Positions 35,258 to 43,164 of a stretch of DNA of 64,000 bases are shown piece after piece. The notes under the pieces were generated by a model. It was not told the origin of the DNA. It was given only the letters and a program-made list of their open reading frames with translations, and did no database searches. The position numbers were made by a program, and so were the translations under genes. The DNA is from Glutamicibacter ardleyensis (GTDB lineage: Bacteria > Actinomycetota > Actinomycetes > Actinomycetales > Micrococcaceae), in the NCBI RefSeq assembly GCF_014644555.1, contig NZ_BMKX01000001.1, positions 940,629 to 1,004,628 on the forward strand. The letters are read 5' to 3'. How positions within the stretch are numbered: the stretch's first letter is position 1; each line of letters starts with the position of its first letter.

Positions 35258-35294
35258 TCGACCGGCCCCACAAGGGCCGGTCGATTTTCTTTTA
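35258..35294 (+). terminator. Rho-independent terminator of serS
   Basis: TCGACCGGCCC (35258-35268) pairs perfectly with 35274-35284 around CACAA and is followed by TTTTCTTTT. Confidence 0.95.
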
Positions 35295-35363
35295 ACCAGC
35301 CGTTCACCTGCCGTTGTGCTGTGGCTCATCGTAATATTTACGTAGCAGTGGTTCACTGGAACT

Positions 35364-36194
35364 ATGACAATTTTGACTAAGACCGGCAACGACGACCGGC
35401 TAGATGACGAAAAGTTGATGATTTGCCTAGATGTTGACGGGACGATCGTCAATCATCAGGGACTGATGAGTGCACGTGTGCGTGAAGTTGCCCGCGCGGT
35501 AGTGAAGGCCGGGCATGAGGTAGTGATTTCTACTGGCCGCTCGCTCGGTGCGGCTGTGCCGCTGATGACCGAACTAGGTATCGACCACGGTTATGTGGTG
35601 GCAAGTAACGGTGGCGTGCTGGCCCGAATGCGCGGCGAAGATATTGAGATTTTGCATCGTGAAGTTTTTGATCCCTCGTTGGCCCTAGCTGCCTTGATGC
35701 GTCAGCTTCCTAATGCTAAATATGCAGTGGAAAATGAACGCGGCGAGTTCCTCTCCAGTGATGTATTTACCGATGCGAGCTTTGGTGCCACCTCCAAGGT
35801 TGTCGAATTTGACGAGTTACTGCGTAGCAAGGCGGTGCGTGTGGTGGTCTTCTCCACCGATGCCACCGCCGAAGACTTTGGTCAAGCAGTGCATGGGCTG
35901 GGGCTTTCTGGGGTGACCTACTCAGTGGGTTGGACCGCATGGTTGGATATTGCTGCCGAAGGTATTACCAAGGCCAGCGGACTGGAGCGTTTGCGCACCG
36001 AATTAGAGTTCGAATCGGCGCAGACCCTTGCCGTGGGTGATGGACGAAACGATATTGAGATGTTGCAGTGGGCCGGGCGTGGTGTCGCCATGGGCCAAGC
36101 TCCCGAAGAGGTCAAGGTTGTTGCTGATGAGGTGACTGCTTCGGTGGATGAGGACGGTCTGGCGATCGTCCTAGAAGGACTCTTGCAGGGCTAA
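35364..36194 (+). CDS. Cof-type HAD-IIB phosphatase
   Basis: The protein has 276 residues. Motif I is CLDVDGTIVNHQG, motif II is VVISTGRSLG, motif III a lysine in GITKASGLERL, and motif IV is AVGDGRNDIEMLQWAGRGVAMGQA. It is a Cof-like phosphatase of unknown sugar-phosphate or cofactor substrate. It is distinct from the HAD gene at 8877, with which it shares family but little local context. The stop abuts the stop of the convergent DUF222-HNH gene. Confidence 0.9.
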   Translation: MTILTKTGNDDRLDDEKLMICLDVDGTIVNHQGLMSARVREVARAVVKAGHEVVISTGRSLGAAVPLMTELGIDHGYVVASNGGVLARMRGEDIEILHREVFDPSLALAALMRQLPNAKYAVENERGEFLSSDVFTDASFGATSKVVEFDELLRSKAVRVVVFSTDATAEDFGQAVHGLGLSGVTYSVGWTAWLDIAAEGITKASGLERLRTELEFESAQTLAVGDGRNDIEMLQWAGRGVAMGQAPEEVKVVADEVTASVDEDGLAIVLEGLLQG

Positions 36195-37649
36195 CTAGGG
36201 CCCTGGGCTGTTTGAATCTTGCTGGGTATGCAGTCTGCGCTTCACGCCGCGTATCCATTGTGAATCACAGATCAACTGCGGAAATGGTTGATGTGCGTAT
36301 CCCGTTGCCGGTGGTGCGGTGGAGCGATAGGTCATCGACGAGCCGGGGTTCACACGCATAGTGTGAGGTCCTTTGAGCGCCACGATTTCAATCCAACCCG
36401 GACTTTCCTTGGCCTTATTGCACGATGAACATCGACCATCTGCATTGTCTACATCTGTGGGTCCGCCCAAATGATGCTGCAATACGTGGTCAATTTCTGT
36501 GATCTTGCCATCGCAAAATGGGGTACGGCAATGCCGGTCGCGAATTTTTACGAAGCGGCGAAGCTTTTCCGGGAAGATGCGAGCCTTGGAGTCCATGGCG
36601 ACTAATTCTTTATCGCCGGGTGCCGTATAGAGCCGAATCAGATCGGGTAGCGTCTCCAGCCGATCCAAGTGTTCGTCGGCCTGACCAGCTTCCATTTGGG
36701 CGAAACTTAGCTCGTTTGCGATAGGGGTTCCGGCTATGAGCTCCCGCGCGTACTGCGGCGGAACGTATCCATAACCTTCCATATAAGCTGGTTCCCGGTC
36801 GCCGAGGAATAGCGTTTTGTCGGTCATGATCAGGCCAACATGCAACTGTATCGGTAGTTTTTCCGGACGACCTGCGAGTAGGTAAGTGCATAGAAGGTCC
36901 GCTTTGATCTGGTCCCTAGTGCGGGGATCTCCCAGTTGCTTCAAGCGGTAAGATTCCTGCTGCAGGTGCATCTGTAACGCTGTGCCGGAGACAACGGGCA
37001 GGCTACCGTTGATGAGAACGCAGTCTTTGCCCCTTTTGAGGTGAACGTAGCGCTTGGAATCTTGCTGTTTCATTTGTAGACATTGCTCATCGGAGGCGAA
37101 GTCTAAGGTGAAACGCTTTACGGTTTCGCCAATCTGCTTTGGCCCCTGAGATTCGAACATCTCCGGGTTGTCCCGGAAAATAGCATCGAATTCGGCGCGA
37201 CGTTCGGCTTTGACTTTTTGCAGTGGCGTGAGGATCGCCAATATTTGCTGCTCGGTGAATTCACCTTGTGCAAACTGCTGTTGGAGGTAAGGAGTGTCTT
37301 CAGCCAAGATTCGACAGTTGACCAAGTAGTTTCGAAATCCGTTGGGTGCCTGATGCCGGGCTAAAGCCACGGCGCTTGCTGCGCCGCGGGTGAGGTCGTT
37401 GCAGGAGGTTCCAAGGTACTCGTTCTCGCGCACGATTTCTTTTTCGGCCTGATAGCTTTCCGCTGCTTGTTTGCTACGAAGGCGAGCGATTTCCTTTTCG
37501 TAGTTCGCAATTTTCTGGAAATGTTTTGCGGCCGCACGCTGCGCGTTGCTTTGAGTTGGCTCGCGTCGCGTTGAAGTTACCAGGTCATCTGCGACCTGGT
37601 AAAACTCTGCTTGGGGCGGGCGATGTCTTGGCGCCATTGCTTCGGACAT
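36195..37649 (-). CDS. DUF222 plus HNH endonuclease domain protein
   Basis: The protein has 484 residues. The N-terminal two thirds is alpha-helical with charged segments and matches the DUF222/13E12-repeat type. The C terminus holds a zinc-finger HNH motif: FVKIRDRHCRTPFCDGKITEIDHVLQHHLGGPTDVDNADGRCSSCNKAKE, with cysteines for zinc and H-N-H-type residues. Such multicopy actinobacterial proteins are often near mobile DNA, and their role is unknown. By eye its composition is lower in GC and richer in glutamine and lysine codons than its neighbours, consistent with transfer. Confidence 0.88.
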   Translation of the reverse strand: MSEAMAPRHRPPQAEFYQVADDLVTSTRREPTQSNAQRAAAKHFQKIANYEKEIARLRSKQAAESYQAEKEIVRENEYLGTSCNDLTRGAASAVALARHQAPNGFRNYLVNCRILAEDTPYLQQQFAQGEFTEQQILAILTPLQKVKAERRAEFDAIFRDNPEMFESQGPKQIGETVKRFTLDFASDEQCLQMKQQDSKRYVHLKRGKDCVLINGSLPVVSGTALQMHLQQESYRLKQLGDPRTRDQIKADLLCTYLLAGRPEKLPIQLHVGLIMTDKTLFLGDREPAYMEGYGYVPPQYARELIAGTPIANELSFAQMEAGQADEHLDRLETLPDLIRLYTAPGDKELVAMDSKARIFPEKLRRFVKIRDRHCRTPFCDGKITEIDHVLQHHLGGPTDVDNADGRCSSCNKAKESPGWIEIVALKGPHTMRVNPGSSMTYRSTAPPATGYAHQPFPQLICDSQWIRGVKRRLHTQQDSNSPGP

Positions 37650-37699
37650 ACCTCTATTATACGCCTCTTGTTCGAAAATGTCTTCGAATCCTTGAGGCT

Positions 37700-38302
37700 T
37701 TAAGGCTGGTCGGCTAGCTCCAGCAGTCGTGCGATTCCGCCACGGGCGTCGATCTCATCGTGATATCCGGAGCGTACGATGGCGGCCGAGACCGCTTGGG
37801 GAGTGACGTCTAGAACCTGCGCAATGGCCTTCTGCTGGCCGCGCACCCCGGGGGTCAGCAGATCCACTACGGCCCATTCGGCGGCGCTACGCGTGCGCAC
37901 GGACTGGCCGAGCAGGCGCAGTAAGCCTTCGAGCTCAAGATCGAGGTCTGGATCCCCGCAGGACACGGAGATGGGTACGCGCTCTCCGCGGTGTGTAGCC
38001 GCTTCTAAGGCACCCAGAGCACGGCGTTGCGCCCTGCCCTCGACCAGGTCTGCCTGCGCCGGTACGGGCTCGTAGAGCGTGCCTACGCCGAGCCCGATGT
38101 GGCAGAAGTTGAGCCTGGCGCACCGCATGATCGCATCGATGGCGCCGTGAGCATCGTGCGGGACTCCGAGCAGTAACTGACCGCTGAGTGCCATAAATGG
38201 CGCGTGGGTGTGCACCTGATCTAGCTGGTCCCACAAAAGTTCGGCGGCCGCCTGCACGTCGGTGACGGAGCGCGGCTTCGGGCTGAGCGCGAGGACAAAC
38301 AT
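37700..38302 (-). CDS. SatD-like protein with C-terminal helix-turn-helix
   Basis: The protein has 200 residues. The layout recalls SatD-family proteins: an N-terminal strand-rich part with QLLLGVPHDAHGAIDAIMRC, a FCHIGLGVGTLYEPV strand, a helical LVEGRAQRRALGALEAATHRG, and a C-terminal segment TPGVRGQQKAIAQVLDVTPQAVSAAIVRSGYHDEI that reads as a helix-turn-helix. Function unknown; it may be a regulator. A TTGC-N6-GCAA dyad lies 34 bases upstream in the gap shared with the M20 gene. Family call moderate. Confidence 0.55.
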   Translation of the reverse strand: MFVLALSPKPRSVTDVQAAAELLWDQLDQVHTHAPFMALSGQLLLGVPHDAHGAIDAIMRCARLNFCHIGLGVGTLYEPVPAQADLVEGRAQRRALGALEAATHRGERVPISVSCGDPDLDLELEGLLRLLGQSVRTRSAAEWAVVDLLTPGVRGQQKAIAQVLDVTPQAVSAAIVRSGYHDEIDARGGIARLLELADQP

Positions 38303-38335
38303 GGTTTAAGTATTGCCCGAGGTGCCCGTTTTGTC

Positions 38336-38349
38336 TTGCAATCTCGCAA
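38336..38349. promoter_or_regulatory. TTGC-N6-GCAA dyad in divergent gap
   Basis: A short perfect inverted repeat between the SatD-like gene and the M20 amidohydrolase gene. Arms are only four bases, so chance is possible. Confidence 0.3.
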
Positions 38350-38419
38350 CATACCGTGTTCTCTTTCGCGCACAAGGCATCGGGCATATATTGAGAACTG
38401 TCTGCTGAAAGGGAACTGT

Positions 38420-39601
38420 ATGGAAACCGCACGCAAGGTTCTGACCGGACTTGATACCGAACTTGAGTGGATTCATGAAACGTATCGGGAGCTACATCAA
38501 TATCCGGAACTCAGTCTGCAAGAGACCCGGACCGGCGCGCTGGTGGCCGGCAAGCTCGAAGAATTTGGCTACCAGGTGCAACGTTTAGGCGGCACTGGGG
38601 TGGTTGGTGTGCTGGGCAATGGCCCCGGGCGCACGGTACTGGCTCGTGCGGATATGGACGGGCTGCCGGTGCGCGAGGCCACCGGACTGGACTACAGCTC
38701 TCAAAATGACGGGGTGATGCACGCCTGCGGGCATGACGTACATGTGGCTGCGTTGCTCGGCGCGGCAAAACTGATGGCCGATCATCGCGGCGAGTGGTCC
38801 GGAACATATATAACGCTCTTTCAGCCAGCCGAAGAAACAGCGCAGGGTTCGGCGGCGATGGTTGCCGACGGCCTGGCCGCGAAGATCCCCGCACCCGACG
38901 TGGCTTTTGCGCAGCATGTGATGCAGCTACCGGCCGGAGAGCTGCAAACGGTCACCGGCCCGGTACTTTCGGCCGGAGACTCGATCCGCATTACCGTCCA
39001 TGGTGCCGGCTCCCACGGGTCGACGCCGCACTTGTCGGTGGATCCGGTGGTGCTGGCGGCCTCGATCGTGATTCGCTTGCAGGCGGTGGTCTCCCGCGAG
39101 GTAGCTCCGGGCCAGTTCGCGGTGCTGACCATCGGTTCGCTTCAGGTGGGTACGAAGTCCAATATCATCGCCGACCGGGCCACGCTGCTGCTGAACTTGC
39201 GCACCTATGACAACGCGGTACGCAATACGCTGATTGACGCGGTTGAAAGGATCGTGCGTGGTGAATGTGCGGCCGCCGGATCGCCGAAGGAGCCCGAATT
39301 TGAATACTACGACCAGTTCCCGCTGACCACCAACGATCACGCGGTGACCGCACGGGTGAGTCAGGCGTTTGAAAAGTACTTCGGGCAGGTGGGCGCCGCC
39401 AGCAGGCAAAGCGCCTCGGAAGATTTCAGCAGAATCCCGAATGCCTTGGGGATTCCGTATACCTTCTGGCTGTTAGGCGGCGGGACGACGGTGGGAAACC
39501 ACTCGCCGTTGTTCGCCCCGGTACTTGAACCGACCCTGTCCCGCGGTGTGCAGGCGATGGTGCTCGCCGCGCTGAGCGAGCTGTCAGTTAACTCGCTCTA
39601 G
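38420..39601 (+). CDS. M20-family amidohydrolase
   Basis: The protein has 393 residues from the ATG at 38420 (GAAAGGGAAC upstream); an in-frame start 28 codons earlier is unlikely. It is an M20D peptidase/aminoacylase of the hippurate hydrolase/IAA-amino-acid hydrolase type. Metal ligands are visible in MHACGHDVHVA (cysteine and histidine), LFQPAEETAQGSA, QHVMQLPAG and the C-terminal VGNHSPLF. The substrate is likely an N-acyl amino acid. Its 3' end overlaps the convergent membrane-protein gene by 18 bases. Confidence 0.9.
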   Translation: METARKVLTGLDTELEWIHETYRELHQYPELSLQETRTGALVAGKLEEFGYQVQRLGGTGVVGVLGNGPGRTVLARADMDGLPVREATGLDYSSQNDGVMHACGHDVHVAALLGAAKLMADHRGEWSGTYITLFQPAEETAQGSAAMVADGLAAKIPAPDVAFAQHVMQLPAGELQTVTGPVLSAGDSIRITVHGAGSHGSTPHLSVDPVVLAASIVIRLQAVVSREVAPGQFAVLTIGSLQVGTKSNIIADRATLLLNLRTYDNAVRNTLIDAVERIVRGECAAAGSPKEPEFEYYDQFPLTTNDHAVTARVSQAFEKYFGQVGAASRQSASEDFSRIPNALGIPYTFWLLGGGTTVGNHSPLFAPVLEPTLSRGVQAMVLAALSELSVNSL

Positions 39602-40234
39602 CTTGCTTGGGGCCAACTTGATGATGGTGAAACGGAAGAAGTACTGCGTGGAAGGGCCGATCAGCAGCGCATAAGCCACGGTGCCCAGGCCCACCGGACC
39701 GCCGAGCAGCCAGCCGATGCCCAACACCAGCAGTTCGATACTGGTGCGCACCAACCGGATGCTCAGCCCGGTGCGCAGGTGCAACCCGGTCATCAGCCCG
39801 TCGCGCGGGCCGGCGCCGAAGTGGCTACCGATGTACATGGCGCCGCCCAGACCATTGATCAAGATCGCGGCGATGAGGCACAGGATTTGCCAACCTAGCC
39901 CGGAAAACTCGGGCAGCACCAGCAGGAAAACGTCCAGCGCCGCACCAATGACAAAGACGTTGGCGATGGTGCCGACCCCGGGCCACTGCTTCATCGGGAT
40001 CCAGGTCAGCAACATGATCACCCCGACGATGATCACGATGCTGCCCAAGGACAGTGGCACGTGGTGGCTGATGCCCAGGTGGAACACGTTCCACGGGTCA
40101 ACACCTAGATTCGCCCGCACCATCAACGCCATCGCCAACGCAAAGAGCAGTAGCCCGGTAAACAAACTAGCTAAACGCAGTGGGACTCGGCCGGCGGCAA
40201 ATTGCTGGCGCGGGGAAAGGTTGGTCAGGCTCAT
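39584..40234 (-). CDS. YczE/YitT-type integral membrane protein
   Basis: The protein has 216 residues and five or six membrane helices. VPLRLASLFTGLLLFALAMALMVRANLGVDPWNVFHLGIS and IGSHFGAGPRDGLMTGLHLRTGLSIRLVRTSIELLVLGIGWLLGG are the family hallmark blocks. Related B. subtilis YczE affects Sfp/surfactin synthesis, but no mechanism is established. It is notable only as a neighbour, a few kilobases from an NRPS-like gene. It lies downstream of pcp, 13 bases away, so probably in the same transcript. Confidence 0.82.
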   Translation of the reverse strand: MSLTNLSPRQQFAAGRVPLRLASLFTGLLLFALAMALMVRANLGVDPWNVFHLGISHHVPLSLGSIVIIVGVIMLLTWIPMKQWPGVGTIANVFVIGAALDVFLLVLPEFSGLGWQILCLIAAILINGLGGAMYIGSHFGAGPRDGLMTGLHLRTGLSIRLVRTSIELLVLGIGWLLGGPVGLGTVAYALLIGPSTQYFFRFTIIKLAPSKLERVN

Positions 40235-40247
40235 GGGTTAACCGTAA

Positions 40248-40850
40248 CTAGCGACGGGGCCCGTGGTGAAAACAAATGTCCTGAAGATACTTGGTTAGCG
40301 AAGCCGCCAGCTGGGCCACGGTCAGTTCGCTGGACACCGGGGGGCTGGCATCGGTCTCCGCGCCAACTAGTGCGCGCTGTTTCTCCGGGCGCACCGCGGG
40401 AACATGGATGAACTGCGCGGGGATGGACAAGCCGTAGGCATAGTAGGCGATGCGGTTGCAGACGAACCTTCCGGCATCCTCACTGACCGTTAGCTCGCTG
40501 GGTACCACCACGGTGGCCTCGCGCCGGGCCGGGCCATCGGGTTCGATGCGCTCGCCGACCGGTTGCGCCCCGTCGTTGTCGGCGATACGCGCGTGAATTT
40601 GATTCACCGCAAAGCGCTCCAAATTAATCTGGGTGCGCCCCCCGGCCTCGCCGAGCAGCACCAGCACATCGGGGACGTGCACGGCGATCAGCTCATCCAA
40701 AACCCAGGCGCTGCGGCCAAAAGAGACCGGCAGCATCCCGGTCAGGATCTGGTGTTCACCCAAGGACTGCGGCAGCAGCTCCAGCGTCTGCGCGCTGGCA
40801 TTAATGGTGTCGGCACCGAAGGGCTCAAAACCGGTGACCAGAATGCGCAT
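40248..40850 (-). CDS. pcp: Pyroglutamyl-peptidase I
   Basis: The protein has 200 residues from the ATG at 40850. It removes N-terminal pyroglutamate from peptides (C15 cysteine peptidase). Catalytic residues are recognisable: glutamate in GRTQINLERFAVN, cysteine in AGRFVCNRIAYYAYG and histidine in AQFIHVPAV. The start MRILVTGFEPFG is canonical. The start codon overlaps the stop of a small upstream ORF by one base, so it may be translationally coupled. Confidence 0.93.
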   Translation of the reverse strand: MRILVTGFEPFGADTINASAQTLELLPQSLGEHQILTGMLPVSFGRSAWVLDELIAVHVPDVLVLLGEAGGRTQINLERFAVNQIHARIADNDGAQPVGERIEPDGPARREATVVVPSELTVSEDAGRFVCNRIAYYAYGLSIPAQFIHVPAVRPEKQRALVGAETDASPPVSSELTVAQLAASLTKYLQDICFHHGPRR

Positions 40851-41002
40851 CACTGCCCGGCGTCCGCATAGGAACACCAGCGTTCGCGCACCTCGGCGGG
40901 CAGTTCATCCCACCGCGGAGCGTCGGGCATCAGCAAGCCGTGCAGGTTTTTCAGCCGGCTTTCATACAATGCCTTGCCGGCGAGCTCGCGTTCAGTGTCC
41001 AC
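40850..41002 (-). CDS. Small 50-residue protein coupled to pcp
   Basis: From a GTG at 41002 the frame reads a hydrophilic protein ending ELPAEVRERWCSYADAGQ; its middle is KALYESRLKNLHGLLMPDAP. The stop overlaps the pcp ATG by one base. The composition (charged, no low complexity, WDELPAEVRERW-type helix) looks like real coding sequence, and an in-frame stop upstream fixes the start. There is no clear ribosome-binding site. I do not recognise the family. Confidence 0.45.
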   Translation of the reverse strand: MDTERELAGKALYESRLKNLHGLLMPDAPRWDELPAEVRERWCSYADAGQ

Positions 41003-41054
41003 GGCATTGAGTATCGCCTAGAGACCGCCGTAGTGCAATCTTCGGTGCGCAACA

Positions 41055-42218
41055 TTAGCCCTTACGGACCAGCGCCCGACCTTTGGCCTTGCCAGCCAGC
41101 GCGGAAGTGACATGTTCCAGGGGCCCCTGAGCGAGTCCCGAAATGTTTCGCCACAAGACCGCCAGCAACAGTGAACCCAAGATCTGCAGCCAGAAGGAGG
41201 CCATCGGATGTTCGACGCCCACCCCGGTGGCTAGGAACAGCAGATGCAGGGTGTAGATGCTCAGCGTCATCGAACCCACGATAGCCAGTGGCCGCAGCAG
41301 CCAGGGCACACGTTGGCCGATCAGCAAGGCGATCGACAGTACCAGCAGGGCCACGCCGAGGGTGTTCAGAAGTTCGAAGACCAGATCCGAATGCGGGGAA
41401 AGGGTCACCAGCCACCACAGCGAATCCAGCGGGACCTCGTCCGGCAGTCCGAAGACCAGCGCCTCATTCAGCTCCTCGGAGTCCAACACGCGGGCGGTGG
41501 AATAGATCAGCGCCGCCTTGCCGCCCAGCGGGCCAAGCAATAGCGCGGAGAGCGCCCAGCTGCCTAGCCAGAGCACCAGTCCGGTCAGTCCCATCCGCAA
41601 CTGCAGGTCTCGTGAACGAAGATCCAATTTGCCCAGGGCCATGCCGGCACAGACGAAGCTCATCCACGGCACCGCCGGGTAGGCGCCGGTGAAGAGCAGG
41701 GAGCTGAGTGTGGCTCCGGGCTCGGCGAACAGGGTGCTCAGCGACGGATCGATCCCATCCAAGCCGGGCAGGGAGGGGGAAATGAGCCAGGTGAAGATCG
41801 AGCCTACGGTGGCGAAGCCCAGGGATGCGAACGCCAAACTTGTTGACTTTAAATGCAGCAACGGTATGGCCAGCGCAAACATCACCGCGTAGTAGGAGAG
41901 GATGACAAATGCGGGAATATCGATCAGGCCCAGAACCAGTCCCAGCCCCAGGATGAAGCCGGCGCGAGCCGCCAGTGAGGCTCGTGCACCAGCGAGCTGA
42001 GCCGCGGACTGCGTGGCCGACTTGGATCCTAGGCTCAGCCCGACACCGGCCAGCAGGGCAAAGAGCGCGGCGGAGGTTCCGGAGGCAACCTGCCACACCA
42101 GCGTGGGTTCAAAATCGTCGTTGAACTGAGGCATCACGTGGATCGCGAGCATGCCCATCAGGGCGATGCCGCGGGCCGCATCAATTCCGGTGATGCGACG
42201 TTGAAGGTCTTGACTCAT
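41055..42218 (-). CDS. Membrane acyltransferase (HGSNAT/DUF418 type)
   Basis: The protein has 387 residues and about ten membrane segments. The N terminus RRITGIDAARGIALMGMLAIHVMPQF matches heparan-alpha-glucosaminide N-acetyltransferase/DUF1624-like proteins, with a histidine in the first helix. The C-terminal half (IVGSMTLSIYTLHLLFLATGVG) matches DUF418. Relatives transfer acyl groups across membranes or act on cell-surface molecules. Its start overlaps the dapA stop (ATGA), so it is the third gene of the pls-dapA operon. Acylation of an exported lysine-type polymer is a possible role (inference). Confidence 0.8.
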   Translation of the reverse strand: MSQDLQRRITGIDAARGIALMGMLAIHVMPQFNDDFEPTLVWQVASGTSAALFALLAGVGLSLGSKSATQSAAQLAGARASLAARAGFILGLGLVLGLIDIPAFVILSYYAVMFALAIPLLHLKSTSLAFASLGFATVGSIFTWLISPSLPGLDGIDPSLSTLFAEPGATLSSLLFTGAYPAVPWMSFVCAGMALGKLDLRSRDLQLRMGLTGLVLWLGSWALSALLLGPLGGKAALIYSTARVLDSEELNEALVFGLPDEVPLDSLWWLVTLSPHSDLVFELLNTLGVALLVLSIALLIGQRVPWLLRPLAIVGSMTLSIYTLHLLFLATGVGVEHPMASFWLQILGSLLLAVLWRNISGLAQGPLEHVTSALAGKAKGRALVRKG

Positions 42219-43147
42219 CGGATACCCGCCGCCGTTTGAAGTTGTGCTCCCAGATCAACGCGGACCAGGTCCGCGCGTAGCAAGGCCGCCAAATCGGCGT
42301 CCAGTTCCACCATCGGGGAACGCACAGTGCTAGCGCCGCGACCCATGGAAGCCAGCGCGGACTTAACCGAGCAGGCCGCCGGGGCGCGGAACATTCCGCG
42401 GTAGATCGGCAGCAGCCGCTGGTGAAGTGCGCGGGCTTGGGCATTTTGTCCCGCATCGTGGTGCTCAAGTAGTTGGCGCAGGCTGTCGCCGACGACGTGG
42501 CCGACCACCGAGACGAAGCCCACCGCGCCGATGGACAGCAACGGCAGGTTTAGCGCGTCGTCCCCCGAGTAATAGGCCAGCGAGGTTTCCGCGATGACCT
42601 GTGAGCTGGACTCCAGGTCACCCTTGGCATCCTTGACCGCGATGATCTGCGGATGCGCGGCCAACCGGGCGAAGGTTCCAGGTTCGATAGCGACCCCGGT
42701 GCGCCCGGGAATGTCATAGAGCATGATGGGCAGCTCGGTACGTTCGGCGATGGATTCGAAGTGCTTGATCAGGCCCTGCTGGGTGGGGCGTGAATAGTAC
42801 GGTGCCACCACCAGCAGGCCGTCGGCGCCGGCGCGTTCCGCGTCGTTCGCCATGCGGATGCTGCTCGCGGTATCCGCGGCTCCCACCCCGGCGATGACTC
42901 TTGCGGTTCCGGGGACCGCTTCCTTCGCCGCCGTGATGATCGCCAATTTTTCGGCCTCGGTGGTGGAAATCGATTCGCCCGTCGTGCCGTTGACCACCAC
43001 GGCGTCGTTAAATCCGGGGGCGGTTAACTGCGCGGCAAGGTGCCGCACGGCAACCAGGTCTACCTGCCCGGTGCTATCAAAGTGGGTAATCATTGCCGTG
43101 ATCACGCGACCGAAGGACTCGGTGGCGTATTTGAGCTGTTCGTTCAT
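42215..43147 (-). CDS. dapA: 4-hydroxy-tetrahydrodipicolinate synthase
   Basis: The protein has 310 residues from the ATG at 43147 (GGAGAGC upstream). It condenses pyruvate and aspartate semialdehyde, the first committed step to diaminopimelate and lysine. VVNGTTGESISTTEAEK is the GTTGE loop, MLYDIPGRTGVAI contains the catalytic tyrosine, and IIAVKDAKGDLE the Schiff-base lysine. It starts 17 bases after the pls stop and overlaps the acyltransferase gene. This suggests precursor supply for lysine polymer synthesis. It is not beside the RNase J gene that usually accompanies dapA in actinobacteria (recall), so it might be a second copy. Confidence 0.93.
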   Translation of the reverse strand: MNEQLKYATESFGRVITAMITHFDSTGQVDLVAVRHLAAQLTAPGFNDAVVVNGTTGESISTTEAEKLAIITAAKEAVPGTARVIAGVGAADTASSIRMANDAERAGADGLLVVAPYYSRPTQQGLIKHFESIAERTELPIMLYDIPGRTGVAIEPGTFARLAAHPQIIAVKDAKGDLESSSQVIAETSLAYYSGDDALNLPLLSIGAVGFVSVVGHVVGDSLRQLLEHHDAGQNAQARALHQRLLPIYRGMFRAPAACSVKSALASMGRGASTVRSPMVELDADLAALLRADLVRVDLGAQLQTAAGIR

Positions 43148-43164
43148 TGTGCTGCTCTCCAAGA

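Noticed and set aside
36195..37649. DUF222-HNH gene as part of a restriction system or IS
   Set aside because: No methylase, transposase or end repeats are nearby; it is listed as a stand-alone DUF222-HNH protein.
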